A DNA stretch of 64,000 nt from RHLJ01 sp965601955 (GTDB lineage: Bacteria > Bacteroidota > Rhodothermia > Balneolales > Balneolaceae), in the NCBI GenBank assembly GCA_965601955.1, contig OZ271855.1, positions 3,472,001-3,536,000 on the forward strand, written 5' to 3'. The translations under genes were made by a program, and so were the position numbers. The stretch's first letter is position 1; every line of letters begins with the position of its first letter. The notes below the pieces were generated by a model that saw nothing but the letters and a program-made list of their open reading frames with translations, ran no database searches and had not been told where the DNA came from. Shown here piece after piece: positions 42,297 to 51,593 of the stretch.

Positions 42297-43337
42297 ATGT
42301 ACTCCATAAACTCATTTTCAAAAACCGTATGTATTGCTCTTTTTATAATAATACCAATGAGCTGCACACAAAAAACTCCAGATGCTGCTAAGGAGCCCTC
42401 GAAAAAAATATCAGTGATCTTTGATACAGACGCCAATAATGAGCTTGACGACCAGCATGCACTCGCTTACCTGTTATTCAATGGGGACACTTTTGACGTT
42501 CGGGGTGTGACGGTAAATGCTACTTATAACGGAGGTGAGATCGATGGGCACTATGCTGAAGCTGAACGAATTCTCAAACTCAGCAGCCTCCATGGAGATA
42601 TTCCTTTACTTGCTGGAGCAAATGGAGATTTTAATGACATCAAGGATTCGATCTCTAATGAAGATTATGATGGAGCTGAGGCTGTTGAGTTTATTATCCG
42701 GGAAGCCAGGGCTGCTACGGATGAGCCGCTTGTATTACTTCCCGTTGGTAAACTCACAAATATTGCGCTTGCTCTCGAAAAAGCGCCAGATATTAAGAAC
42801 AATGTTCGGATAGTATGGCTAGGAGCTAATTATCCTGACCCGGGAGAATATAACCTTGAAAACGATATCCCTTCGATGAACTATGTTCTGGAACAGGATG
42901 TGCCCTTCGAAATGGTTATGGTTAGATATGGTAAGCCAAGTGGTTCTGATGCGGTTAAAGTAACCCCTGAAATTATTTCTGAGAAGATGCCTGGCCTGGG
43001 ACCTACGGTGGCTCCGGTAGAAGGTAGACATGGTAACTCTTTCACAACTTTTGGAGACTATTCCATTAGCCTCTTTGAGAATATTGACTTGTATGGAGAT
43101 CCTCCGGGAAGAGCTCTATTTGATATGGTGGCCGTTGCCATTCTAAAAAATGAGGCATGGGGCGAACAAAAGATGATCCCTGCCCCTACTATGATTGAGG
43201 AAGTATGGGTTGAACAGCCCGAGAATAATAGACAGGTATTGATTTGGGAAAATTTCAATAAAGAACTGATTCTTGATGACTTCTTTAACACCATGAATTC
43301 ACCGGTACTGGTTCAGGGCCCAACCTCCAATCGCTAA
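42297..43337 (+). CDS. Lipoprotein nucleoside hydrolase
   Basis: A 346-residue protein with a lipoprotein signal peptide (IALFIIIPMSC, Cys23). The metal/ribose motif is IFDTDANNELDDQHALAY (about residues 41-58), with two extra residues relative to DTDxGxDD; LVLLPVGKLTNIALAL, RIVWLGANYPDPGEYNLEND and the late GRALFDMVAVAILKN follow. It should cleave nucleosides at the periplasmic or outer surface, giving free ribose for the GRP transporter and ribokinase encoded just upstream. It lies 14 bases after the transporter stop and ends the operon. Compared with the nucleoside hydrolase at 30942 it is only distantly related. Confidence 0.85.
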   Translation: MYSINSFSKTVCIALFIIIPMSCTQKTPDAAKEPSKKISVIFDTDANNELDDQHALAYLLFNGDTFDVRGVTVNATYNGGEIDGHYAEAERILKLSSLHGDIPLLAGANGDFNDIKDSISNEDYDGAEAVEFIIREARAATDEPLVLLPVGKLTNIALALEKAPDIKNNVRIVWLGANYPDPGEYNLENDIPSMNYVLEQDVPFEMVMVRYGKPSGSDAVKVTPEIISEKMPGLGPTVAPVEGRHGNSFTTFGDYSISLFENIDLYGDPPGRALFDMVAVAILKNEAWGEQKMIPAPTMIEEVWVEQPENNRQVLIWENFNKELILDDFFNTMNSPVLVQGPTSNR

Positions 43338-43416
43338 GCACCACTCGTGAGAATTCATATCTTTTTAACTTTCATTTTTTAATTTCATATTTGCTAAAAC
43401 GAATTGATCAATCCCT

Positions 43417-46032
43417 ATGAATACCAAATTTTCTCGACTTCTCTCTATTCTTCTCTTCTCCTTAATTGCAACAACACTGGCTTTTGCGCAGACTAAAAAC
43501 TCCAAGCCAAAAATTAACCAGCTAGGGTACTACCCCCTGGCTCCTAAAATTGGGATTACCCCACAAACCGATTTAACCTCCTTCTATTTAAAGGATGCTT
43601 CATCAGGAGCAGTTGTTTATGAAGGAGAACTGACTAGTGGAGGGTATTACAGCCCTGGCGATGAGGATGTAAAAGTGGCTGATTTCAGTGATTATTTTGT
43701 ACCAGGCACTTACATAATGGGCGTGATAGATGGAGAGGAATCCTATCCTTTCACGATAGGCAATAACATCTTTTCTGAGCTAACAGATGGGATAATTAAG
43801 GCGATGTACTTTAACCGCGCATCTATTGAACTAGAAGAAGCTTATGCAGGAGAGTGGGCGCGAGCTTTGGGGCACCCCGATGATGAGGTGTTAATTCATA
43901 ATTCCGCAGCCTCAACCGGACGACCTGCTAATTCAACTATTTCTTCTTCGAAAGGTTGGTATGATGCCGGAGACTTCAATAAATACGTAGTTCCAATTTC
44001 ATCCAGCATCAGCCAGATGCTTTTTGCTTATGAAGAATTCCCGGAATTCTTCAACAATCGATCGCTCAACATTCCCGAAAGCGGGAATGACATTCCAGAT
44101 ATCCTTGATGAAAACCTTTGGGCATTGCGTTGGTTGTTTACCATGCAAGATCCCGAAGACGGAGGAGTATATCATAAATTAACAACACCTACTTTTCAGG
44201 GCACGGTAATGCCAAATGTACCAACAGCTACCCGATATGTGGTTATGAAGGGAACTGCTGCTACCTACGACTTTGCAGCTGTTATGGCGCATGCGGCTCG
44301 TGTTTATGAACCATTCTTACCCGACTTTGCTGATTCTGCCCTTGCTGCTGCTGAAGATGCATGGGAATGGGCTTCTTCAAATTCTAATGTTTCCTATAAC
44401 CAAAATGCTCTTACGAATCCTACTATTAGCACCGGTACGTATGGAGACGGGAGCTTTAGTGATGAGGAATTTTGGGCAGCATCAGAGCTATATATCACCA
44501 CTGGAGATGACAGCTACTATATGGATAATGGTTGGAACAGTGCGGGTGTAGTGGGCTGGAATAGCGTTCGAGGGATGGGCTTGTTTTCTTTGGTTGCCAA
44601 TAGAACGGAATTAACAGCGGTAGGGCTTAGTGATACAACATCCATGAAACAAAGAGTTGTCACTATTGCTGATTCTTATATCAATTCAGGGAACTCTTCC
44701 CCATATCGCTCACCATTTGGAACTGCTTCGGGTCATTTTTTCTGGGGAAGCAACGGTTTTGCAGGAAATATTGGGCTTGTTACAATGCTTGCTTATCGAG
44801 TAACCGGAGAAGAGGAATATTACGATGCCACAATACATGTGCTTGATTACATCATGGGAAGAAATCCATTAGATCAGGGCTATGTAACCGGTTTTGGAGA
44901 TAACCCGCCCATGCATATCCACCATCGCCAATCGGAAGCAGATAATGTGGTTGATCCCGTACCGGGATGGGTAGCAGGTGGAGCTAATCCTAATAATCAA
45001 AGCCAGGATTGTGGTACTTCTGCCTACAACTCAACCTCTCCTGCTCTTTCTTATTTAGATCACTACTGCAGCTACTCAACAAATGAGATGACTACTTACT
45101 GGAACTCACCATTTGTGTATTTGCTGGCAGGATTAGAACACCTCACTGAAGCTTTTTCGCTGGAGGATACCAAAACAGGTTTTTTTAGAAGTCCGAACTT
45201 CGGTCCTTTTTTTGAACCAGGAGATACCGTTTCGCTTTCGTGGAAACTATTTAATATCGATAGCTATTCTTTGTCCTATCGCTTTCTTTCTGAGGAAGAA
45301 TTCACTCTCCTGGAGACCGATCTGACCGCTGATGATTCTGTATATTCAGCATTTATCGTACCTGATCTTAGGGGAGAATCTATTGTTTTTCGAATAGAAG
45401 ACTCAGATGAAGAGGACGTTTGGGTACAATCCCCTTCTCTAAAAATAAGCCCAGCCAGAAGCCTTATAATTGATGAAATATGGGTAAGCGGTGAGTTTAA
45501 TCCAGGGAAAAGAGTTTCTATTTACTGGAGCAGTGTTTCAATTGAAACCCTAAACTTGTTTGTAAGGCTTGAATCCGAAGAAGAATTTGAACTGGTCGAA
45601 GAAAATATCTCGGCAGCCGATGGCTTTACCAATCGCTTTTGGGTTCCTGAGGCACCTGGAAACTCCTTCATTTTGAGGCTTGAGGATGCTGATACCGATA
45701 CCGTTTTTGTTGAAACGGACCCTATTCCCATTGTTACCCTTGTGAATACGGAAGAATCTTCTACCGTTGCCCAGTTTAACTTATCACAAAACTACCCTAA
45801 CCCATTCAATCCAACAACAAGCATTAGCTTTGAATTGGATAAATCGGGAAAAGCTATTCTTTCTATCTACTCATTAATGGGGCAGAAAATTGCTGACCTT
45901 GTTAATGAAGTTAAATCAGCTGGTGTGCATTCAATTAGCTGGAATGCAACAGGTTTTTCAAGTGGAGTATATTATTACCAGCTTAAGTCTGGTGATCGGG
46001 TGCTAACCCGAAAGATGACTTTGATCAAATAA
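43417..46032 (+). CDS. Secreted GH9 cellulase with C-terminal sorting domain
   Basis: An 871-residue enzyme. Order: signal peptide (about 1-24, TTLAFAQ); CelD-N/Ig-like domain starting NQLGYYPLAPKIG (about 34-115); GH9 alpha/alpha barrel (about 125-585); two beta-sandwich repeats (about 590-780); sorting domain (about 785-871) with QNYPNPFNPTTS, LSIYSLMGQKIADLV and SGVYYYQLKSGD. Catalytic Asp183 and Asp186 lie in GWYDAGDFNKY, HHRQS gives the conserved His/Arg, and the general acid is Glu557 in YSTNEMTTYWN. It would cut beta-1,4-glucan at or outside the cell surface. Monocistronic with a strong bidirectional terminator. It follows the nucleoside operon but no cellulose-binding partner is near. 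Confidence 0.93.
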   Translation: MNTKFSRLLSILLFSLIATTLAFAQTKNSKPKINQLGYYPLAPKIGITPQTDLTSFYLKDASSGAVVYEGELTSGGYYSPGDEDVKVADFSDYFVPGTYIMGVIDGEESYPFTIGNNIFSELTDGIIKAMYFNRASIELEEAYAGEWARALGHPDDEVLIHNSAASTGRPANSTISSSKGWYDAGDFNKYVVPISSSISQMLFAYEEFPEFFNNRSLNIPESGNDIPDILDENLWALRWLFTMQDPEDGGVYHKLTTPTFQGTVMPNVPTATRYVVMKGTAATYDFAAVMAHAARVYEPFLPDFADSALAAAEDAWEWASSNSNVSYNQNALTNPTISTGTYGDGSFSDEEFWAASELYITTGDDSYYMDNGWNSAGVVGWNSVRGMGLFSLVANRTELTAVGLSDTTSMKQRVVTIADSYINSGNSSPYRSPFGTASGHFFWGSNGFAGNIGLVTMLAYRVTGEEEYYDATIHVLDYIMGRNPLDQGYVTGFGDNPPMHIHHRQSEADNVVDPVPGWVAGGANPNNQSQDCGTSAYNSTSPALSYLDHYCSYSTNEMTTYWNSPFVYLLAGLEHLTEAFSLEDTKTGFFRSPNFGPFFEPGDTVSLSWKLFNIDSYSLSYRFLSEEEFTLLETDLTADDSVYSAFIVPDLRGESIVFRIEDSDEEDVWVQSPSLKISPARSLIIDEIWVSGEFNPGKRVSIYWSSVSIETLNLFVRLESEEEFELVEENISAADGFTNRFWVPEAPGNSFILRLEDADTDTVFVETDPIPIVTLVNTEESSTVAQFNLSQNYPNPFNPTTSISFELDKSGKAILSIYSLMGQKIADLVNEVKSAGVHSISWNATGFSSGVYYYQLKSGDRVLTRKMTLIK

Positions 46033-46066
46033 AAAAGCCCTCAAACTTTAGCATGAGGGCTTTTTT
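46031..46066. terminator. Bidirectional intrinsic terminator between the GH9 gene and the DPP-like peptidase gene
   Basis: Thirteen-pair stem AAAAAAGCCCTCA / TGAGGGCTTTTTT with a short AT-rich loop. It starts right at the GH9 stop codon and lies 16 bases downstream of the peptidase stop on the minus strand, so it can terminate both transcripts. Confidence 0.85.
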
Positions 46067-46081
46067 ATTTCGCTAGTTAGT

Positions 46082-48361
46082 TTAGTTAGACCAACTCAAA
46101 TTCGCATTTACTTCAGTAGATCCAGTGATATCTGGCTGAAGGTTCTCAATCAGATAGTTCATTCTTAGTTTAACATAATGCTGGCCATGTGCTCCTCTAA
46201 TACCATGCCTGTTGCCAGGGTACATCATAAGGTCAAACTTCTTATTAGCCAGTATGAGTGCATTTTGAAGCTGAACTGTATTTCCAGGATGTACATTATT
46301 GTCAATGTTTCCATGAACGAGGAGTAACTTACCCTTTAGGTTGTCAGCATATTTCATTGCAGAACCATAGTCATAACCTTCCGGATTGGCTTGAGGAGTA
46401 TTCATGTACCGTTCTGTATAAATAGTATCATAACTTCTCCAATCAGTAACAGGCGCACCTGCTATTCCTACATGAAATACTTCCGGGTAGCGAAGCATGA
46501 GCAACGAAGTAGCATAGCCTCCATAAGAATGGCCATATACTCCTACTCTATTACCATCTGCGTAATCTCTTTTTGTGATTTCCTGAACAACATGCGCATA
46601 ATCATCAATCTCGATACTGCCCAGTCCCTCATAATGTAAGGTGGCAAACTCTTTACCCCGGTTACCAGAGCCTCTGTAATTTGCTCTAACAACGATAAAA
46701 CCTAGCTGTGCGAGTCTTTGATAGCCATCAGCATTTTTATAAGTATTCGTTACATCCTGGAACTTAGGTCCTCCATATAGAGGCAATACAACTGGGTATT
46801 TTTTATTTGGGTCAAAATCTACCGGCTTATAAACAAGTACTGGTAGGTCATAATTACCATCCGCAGATTTGATAGTTACCAGTTCTGGCTTGGAAAGATT
46901 GTTTTCTTCTACTTTAGAAATGTCGGACTCCATCAGTTTCCGCACTTCTTTTCCTTTTGCGTCATAAAGTGCAACGGTAGGCGGCTGGTCGAACGAAGAA
47001 AAGCTATTGGTATAGTAAGTGCCTGCCTCGTTCATAGAAACTGTGTGACGACCAGGAGTGTCGTTCAGGTTCTTTAATCCCTTTCCATTGAAATTAACTA
47101 CATGGAAATAGCGGTCAAGCCCCATGTTATGATAGGCAGAGAAGTATACCTTTTTATTTTTCTGGTCCACATTTGCAATGCTTCCAACCGGCCAATCGCC
47201 CTTGGTGAGCTGAGTTTTCAGTTCTCCGCTAAAGTCATAATGATAAATGTGGTTATATCCACTTGTTTCAGAAGTCCAAAGGAAGGTCTTGTTATCATCT
47301 AGCTGGATGAAATTATCGTGCAGATCGATATAGGTTTCTTCTTTTTCTTCAAGAATGGTCCTTACTTCTTTTGAGTCCAGACCGTAGGCAAGTAATTCAA
47401 GATGATCCTGCTTTCTGTTTAGTCTTCTGAACGTAAGCTCCGAACCGTCATTTCTCCAGATTGGACGAACGATGTAGGTATCCGGTCCACTATTAGTTGG
47501 CACCTCTTCGATATCTCCACTTTCTAAATCAACGATAAACAGTTTAACGGTTGGGTTTTCCTCCCCAGCCTTAGGGTAGCGCATAAGTTCCAATCCAGCT
47601 TCAAAGTCTAATTCATGAATAATTGGGTATTGAAATACGTTGGTCTCGTTGTATTGTAGATAGGCTATTTTTGAATCATCAGGAGAAAACCAATAGGCAT
47701 CTCTTTCACCAAATTCCTCCGGATATACCCAGCTGGGCTTACCGTTCATTTGCTCTTCACTTCCATAGGTAAGTCTTTTCTCTTCTTTCGTCTCAGTATC
47801 TACTACATAGATATCATAGCCTTTCACGTAAGCGAACTTGGTGTAATCGTGAGAATAGGTTCCATTCCAAAGTTGGCTGATTTCCATTCTTCTCATTAAC
47901 TCATCATCATATTTGAAACGCTCTATCTCGGGCTTGAATAGCTTCTTTAGATTCTTGTCATCCAGGTCGAATAAGAAATCAGCTCCATCATTCGTGAAGA
48001 AAATGGCTTCATTATCCATTACAAAGTTAAATGACTGGAATGGAAGGCCCGTTACCTCACTACCTGTAACCTCGTTGAATTGTTCAATGATGGCCTGCTC
48101 TGTTCGCTCGTCAAAGATGGGTGTTCTCTTTTCATTCTTTGGGTCTACTTTGTAGAAAACCATGCCATCATCGGTGTTTTCAGTTTCCATATATCCCATA
48201 TCTCCGGGAAGCCATCTAACTCCAAATTGCCCTTCGTAGTTGATGAATCCTCGTTGCCCCATTTCAGTGTAGAGGTCTAAGCCAACACTTTGGGCCAGCC
48301 CCTGAGTTGCCATAAAGAGAGCCAGTGCAACTACATACACTGTTTTATTTATTCGTTTCAT
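46082..48361 (-). CDS. S9 family prolyl dipeptidyl peptidase (DPP-IV-like)
   Basis: A 759-residue exported peptidase (signal peptide MKRINKTVYVVALALFMATQGLAQ, first 24 residues). The N-terminal beta-propeller (about 45-480) contains NGTYSHDYTKFAYV and WVYPEEFGERDAYWFSPD, the Glu pair that holds the substrate N-terminus in DPP-IV. The alpha/beta-hydrolase domain has the nucleophile Ser in GHSYGGYATSLL (near 608-619), Asp in HGNIDNNVHP and His in GNRHGIRG. It removes dipeptides with penultimate Pro or Ala in the periplasm. Monocistronic. Confidence 0.93.
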   Translation of the reverse strand: MKRINKTVYVVALALFMATQGLAQSVGLDLYTEMGQRGFINYEGQFGVRWLPGDMGYMETENTDDGMVFYKVDPKNEKRTPIFDERTEQAIIEQFNEVTGSEVTGLPFQSFNFVMDNEAIFFTNDGADFLFDLDDKNLKKLFKPEIERFKYDDELMRRMEISQLWNGTYSHDYTKFAYVKGYDIYVVDTETKEEKRLTYGSEEQMNGKPSWVYPEEFGERDAYWFSPDDSKIAYLQYNETNVFQYPIIHELDFEAGLELMRYPKAGEENPTVKLFIVDLESGDIEEVPTNSGPDTYIVRPIWRNDGSELTFRRLNRKQDHLELLAYGLDSKEVRTILEEKEETYIDLHDNFIQLDDNKTFLWTSETSGYNHIYHYDFSGELKTQLTKGDWPVGSIANVDQKNKKVYFSAYHNMGLDRYFHVVNFNGKGLKNLNDTPGRHTVSMNEAGTYYTNSFSSFDQPPTVALYDAKGKEVRKLMESDISKVEENNLSKPELVTIKSADGNYDLPVLVYKPVDFDPNKKYPVVLPLYGGPKFQDVTNTYKNADGYQRLAQLGFIVVRANYRGSGNRGKEFATLHYEGLGSIEIDDYAHVVQEITKRDYADGNRVGVYGHSYGGYATSLLMLRYPEVFHVGIAGAPVTDWRSYDTIYTERYMNTPQANPEGYDYGSAMKYADNLKGKLLLVHGNIDNNVHPGNTVQLQNALILANKKFDLMMYPGNRHGIRGAHGQHYVKLRMNYLIENLQPDITGSTEVNANLSWSN

Positions 48362-48437
48362 AGAGATGAATTTTGTCGATTAGGTTTGAATGAAGATAGT
48401 CGTGCTAATTTTAACATCGAAATCAAAAGTAGTAAAT

Positions 48438-49244
48438 CTAGAGAGAAACGATGGTACTATCCGAAACGTATCTGCCCAGGAAACGCTCTGCCAGTTCCCT
48501 AAAACGCTGCGGGCGATCACTAACAAAGCACTCAAATGTACCCCCTGAACTATTTAATAGTTCATTTTCCTCCAAATACTGCTTTACAGAACCCGCAATG
48601 GAATCCGCTGAATCAATAATCGATATCGATGCATCCTTGAGTACTTCAGGGATTACCTTTTTGAAAAGGGGGTAATGAGTACAGCCAAGAATCAGGGCTT
48701 CAATTTCTTCTTCATTAAAAGCACTTAGATATTCTTTCAGTGTTTTAATGGCAATCTCATTTTCGGTCCAGCCCTCTTCGGCCAGTGGAACTAATAAAGG
48801 ACATGCTTGCTGAATGACATGAGTTGATGGACTTTTCTTAGAAATAGCATGTATATATGCACCTGAATTGACCGTAGCCAATGTTCCTATTACCCCAACT
48901 TTGTGGGTGCCTCCTTGCTCAAGAGCTGCATCGGCACCGGAAGTAATTACATCCAGAACCGGAATTTCGCCAGCCAACTCGATAATTTCTTTTTTTGCAG
49001 AAGCTGACACGGTGTTGCAGGCAATCAAAATCATTTTCACCCCTTTTTGAAGTAAAAAACTGGTTATTTGAAGAGCATATTGCCGAACCGTTTCTTCTGA
49101 TTTTATCCCATAGGGTACTCTTGCGGTATCCCCGAAATAAATAATATCCTCATCAGGCAGAGCTTCCATTACTGCTTTGGCTACAGTTAGGCCTCCAATC
49201 CCCGAATCAAAGATGCCGATAGGTGCTTGTGGCTGTAAATTCAC
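48438..49244 (-). CDS. murI: Glutamate racemase
   Basis: Makes D-glutamate for peptidoglycan. 268 residues. IGIFDSGIGGLTVAKAV (9-25) holds Asp13 and Ser14, Cys76 is in IACNTVSAS and Cys188 in ILGCTHYPLF: the two catalytic thiols of the two-base mechanism. YFGDTARVPYG and LAEEGW are also typical. Lies between the DPP-like peptidase gene (same strand, 76 bases downstream) and the divergent TonB receptor. Confidence 0.97.
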   Translation of the reverse strand: MNLQPQAPIGIFDSGIGGLTVAKAVMEALPDEDIIYFGDTARVPYGIKSEETVRQYALQITSFLLQKGVKMILIACNTVSASAKKEIIELAGEIPVLDVITSGADAALEQGGTHKVGVIGTLATVNSGAYIHAISKKSPSTHVIQQACPLLVPLAEEGWTENEIAIKTLKEYLSAFNEEEIEALILGCTHYPLFKKVIPEVLKDASISIIDSADSIAGSVKQYLEENELLNSSGGTFECFVSDRPQRFRELAERFLGRYVSDSTIVSL

Positions 49245-49321
49245 AAATAGTTTTGAATGATTTCTTGTAAAGGAATGTATCCATTTCTCAAAACTTAATT
49301 CAAGCCTTCGTAGTTTGTTCC

Positions 49322-51400
49322 ATGCTTAAAAAATTATTGATTCTCTTTGGGGTGCTTTTCCCTCAATTCCTTGTTGCTCAGACGGCCATAGACACATTAT
49401 CTGCAGAACTCGACAAGATCACAATAGTAGCTTACCAGAGCAATCGCAGTCTTCTTGAAACCCCGGGTAGTATCAGCTACCTGAAGCCTGAGTTCATTTC
49501 CGGTTTTGACAATTCTTCTCTTGTATTCGGATTAAATACCGTTGCCGGAGTTCGAATGGAGGAAAGAGCAAACGGGAGCTATCGGATATCAATAAGAGGA
49601 AGTTCTTTGCGATCTCCATTTGGAGTAAGAAATGTTAAGGTATACTGGAATGGAATCCCATTCACTGAACCTACAGGTACTACTTTTATAAACCTGCTCT
49701 CTCCTTCCAATATGCAGGAAATGGAGATTATTAAAGGCCCCTCCGGAAGTATGTATGGCGCCGGGAATGGAGGCACTTTATTGATCAATAGCACGGCTCC
49801 TTTTTTAGCTGATCGAGTTTCAGCTCAGGCTTCGGTCGGCTCCTTCGGGGTGTTTAGATACGATCTTGCTTATCATGACAGAGTTGATAAAGGACATCTT
49901 TCCTTCAAATTTTCTGATCATACCAGTGATGGATACCGGGACCAATCCTTCTTTGACAGAGAAATCCTTGAGGTCTCTGGAAAAACGGAATATATGGAAG
50001 GGCGAGGAATTCAACTCTCCATGTTCTATTCGGATTTGAACTATGGGATTCCAGGAGGACTTACCCAGGAGCAATTTGATGCAGACCCGACGCAAGCCCG
50101 TGGAGGCCCCGTAGGTAGCGTAATTAAAAACGCCAGTATTAAGCACGAATCTCTGCTTTTTGGAGCAACTCATTCTTACCAAATAACGGAGAACTTTTAT
50201 AACGAAGTGTCTGCATTTGGAACCTTCAGTGACTTCGAAAATCCTTTTAACCTGGATTATAAACTGGACAGCCGGAAAAGCGGCGGACTTCGATCCGTGT
50301 ACGATTACACAACCAAATTGTCAGGATTGGATACCAAATTCTCTTTCGGTACAGAGTTGCAGGCATCCAGTTACTCAGCTCGGAATTTCGAAAATGAGGA
50401 TGGATCACCTGGTGCTTTAAACTTTGATGATGTCCTAAAAGTACAATCCGGGCTTATCTTTGGGAGCATCCAGCTGGATTTGCCCAACAACTGGTTAGTA
50501 ACTACCGGAGTAAGCGTGAATATGCTTAAGTATTCGATTAATCGCCTGGTAGATAATACTCCCGATAGTACCACCGGACTTTTTGAGCGAACTTTTGATC
50601 CAGAAATTGTTCCTCGTATTGCGGTAGCTAAAAGGCTTAGTCCCTCATTTACTGTTCACGGAAGCATAAGTACCGGATTTTCTCCTCCTACCTTTGATGA
50701 AGTTAGAACAAACGAAGCAAGCATTAACCTTGGACTGGAGGCGGAACGAGGCGTTAATTATGAAATCGGTGCCCGGGGCAATGCACTTAAGGGAAGACTA
50801 GGTTTTGATGCGGTAGTTTTCTATTACGTACTACAGGATGCGATTACCAATCAGCCAAGCCCGGAACGTCCCGAGACTTCTGTTTTTCTCAATGTTGGAA
50901 ACACCGACCAAAAAGGACTTGAGCTGAATGCCAATTACCTCTTGCTTGAAAATCCTGTTTCTATCATTGATCAGGCTGAAATTTCGGTGGCTTATACCTT
51001 TAATGATTTCACTTTTGATGAATACAATACATCAGATGGCGATTTCTCCGGGAATGAATTAACTGGCATCCCAGCCCATGAGCTCCACAGCCGATTGGTT
51101 TTAGAGTTTGAACAAGGATTTTCAATCACCACAACTCACCGCTTTGTAGATGAGCAGCCACTAAGAGATGATAATACCGTGTATTCGGAGTCTTTTAATG
51201 TGCTTCAGGCAAAATTAGACTGGAATGGAAGACTTGCAGATAGGATAATGCTTAACGCTCACTTCGGAATTGATAATCTGTTGGATGAACAATACAGCCT
51301 CGGCTTCGACAGCAACCCATTTGGAGGCCGTTATTTCCAACCGGCACCAGAGAGAAATTGGTTTTTTGGACTCGGAATCAATTATTCAATTAAGAATTAG
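49322..51400 (+). CDS. TonB-dependent outer-membrane receptor
   Basis: A 692-residue receptor. Signal peptide about 1-19 (FGVLFPQFLVAQ). Plug domain about 30-160: TPGSISYLKPEFI, IRGSSLRSPFGVRNVKVYWNGIPFTEP and EIIKGPSGSMYGAGNGG. The barrel domain ends GGRYFQPAPERNWFFGLGINYSI. No carboxypeptidase-like (CarA) N-terminal extension is present, so it is not SusC-like; iron-siderophore type is more likely, though the ligand cannot be stated. The last five codons lie inside a sequence (TTCAATTAAGAATTA) that recurs in the repeat just after the stop, so the extreme C-terminus ends in KN rather than an aromatic residue. Confidence 0.92.
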   Translation: MLKKLLILFGVLFPQFLVAQTAIDTLSAELDKITIVAYQSNRSLLETPGSISYLKPEFISGFDNSSLVFGLNTVAGVRMEERANGSYRISIRGSSLRSPFGVRNVKVYWNGIPFTEPTGTTFINLLSPSNMQEMEIIKGPSGSMYGAGNGGTLLINSTAPFLADRVSAQASVGSFGVFRYDLAYHDRVDKGHLSFKFSDHTSDGYRDQSFFDREILEVSGKTEYMEGRGIQLSMFYSDLNYGIPGGLTQEQFDADPTQARGGPVGSVIKNASIKHESLLFGATHSYQITENFYNEVSAFGTFSDFENPFNLDYKLDSRKSGGLRSVYDYTTKLSGLDTKFSFGTELQASSYSARNFENEDGSPGALNFDDVLKVQSGLIFGSIQLDLPNNWLVTTGVSVNMLKYSINRLVDNTPDSTTGLFERTFDPEIVPRIAVAKRLSPSFTVHGSISTGFSPPTFDEVRTNEASINLGLEAERGVNYEIGARGNALKGRLGFDAVVFYYVLQDAITNQPSPERPETSVFLNVGNTDQKGLELNANYLLLENPVSIIDQAEISVAYTFNDFTFDEYNTSDGDFSGNELTGIPAHELHSRLVLEFEQGFSITTTHRFVDEQPLRDDNTVYSESFNVLQAKLDWNGRLADRIMLNAHFGIDNLLDEQYSLGFDSNPFGGRYFQPAPERNWFFGLGINYSIKN

Positions 51401-51401
51401 A

Positions 51402-51592
51402 CAATTTTTCAATGTTCAATTAAGAATTACCAATTAGGAATAGTTTCGTTTTTGTCATTTCGAGCAGAGAGAGAAATCTAACAATTAGGCTTTGTTTACG
51501 ATCTTCAGATTTCTCGCTCCGCTCGAAATGACAATCCCTTTTTAATTCTTAATTGAACATTGAAAAATTGATCATTGGCGAGCGGAGCGAGC
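51402..51592. repeat. Composite inverted repeat (MITE/REP-like) with 28-base terminal arms and an internal palindrome
   Basis: Outer arms 51402-51429 and 51543-51570 are perfect 28-base inverted copies beginning CAATTTTTCAATGTTC. Inside them a second pair, 51454-51479 and 51507-51532, matches in 24 of 26 bases and contains the TGTCATTTCGAGC and GAGAAATCT segments seen in an abundant class of extragenic palindromes of Bacteroidota genomes. A third partial copy (GCGAGCGGAGCGAGC) is at 51578-51592, right before the stop codon of the lamin-tail gene. The piece fills the gap between two convergent genes. It has no reading frame, and terminal arms suggest a non-autonomous element or hairpin repeat. 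Confidence 0.75.
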
Positions 51593-51593
51593 A

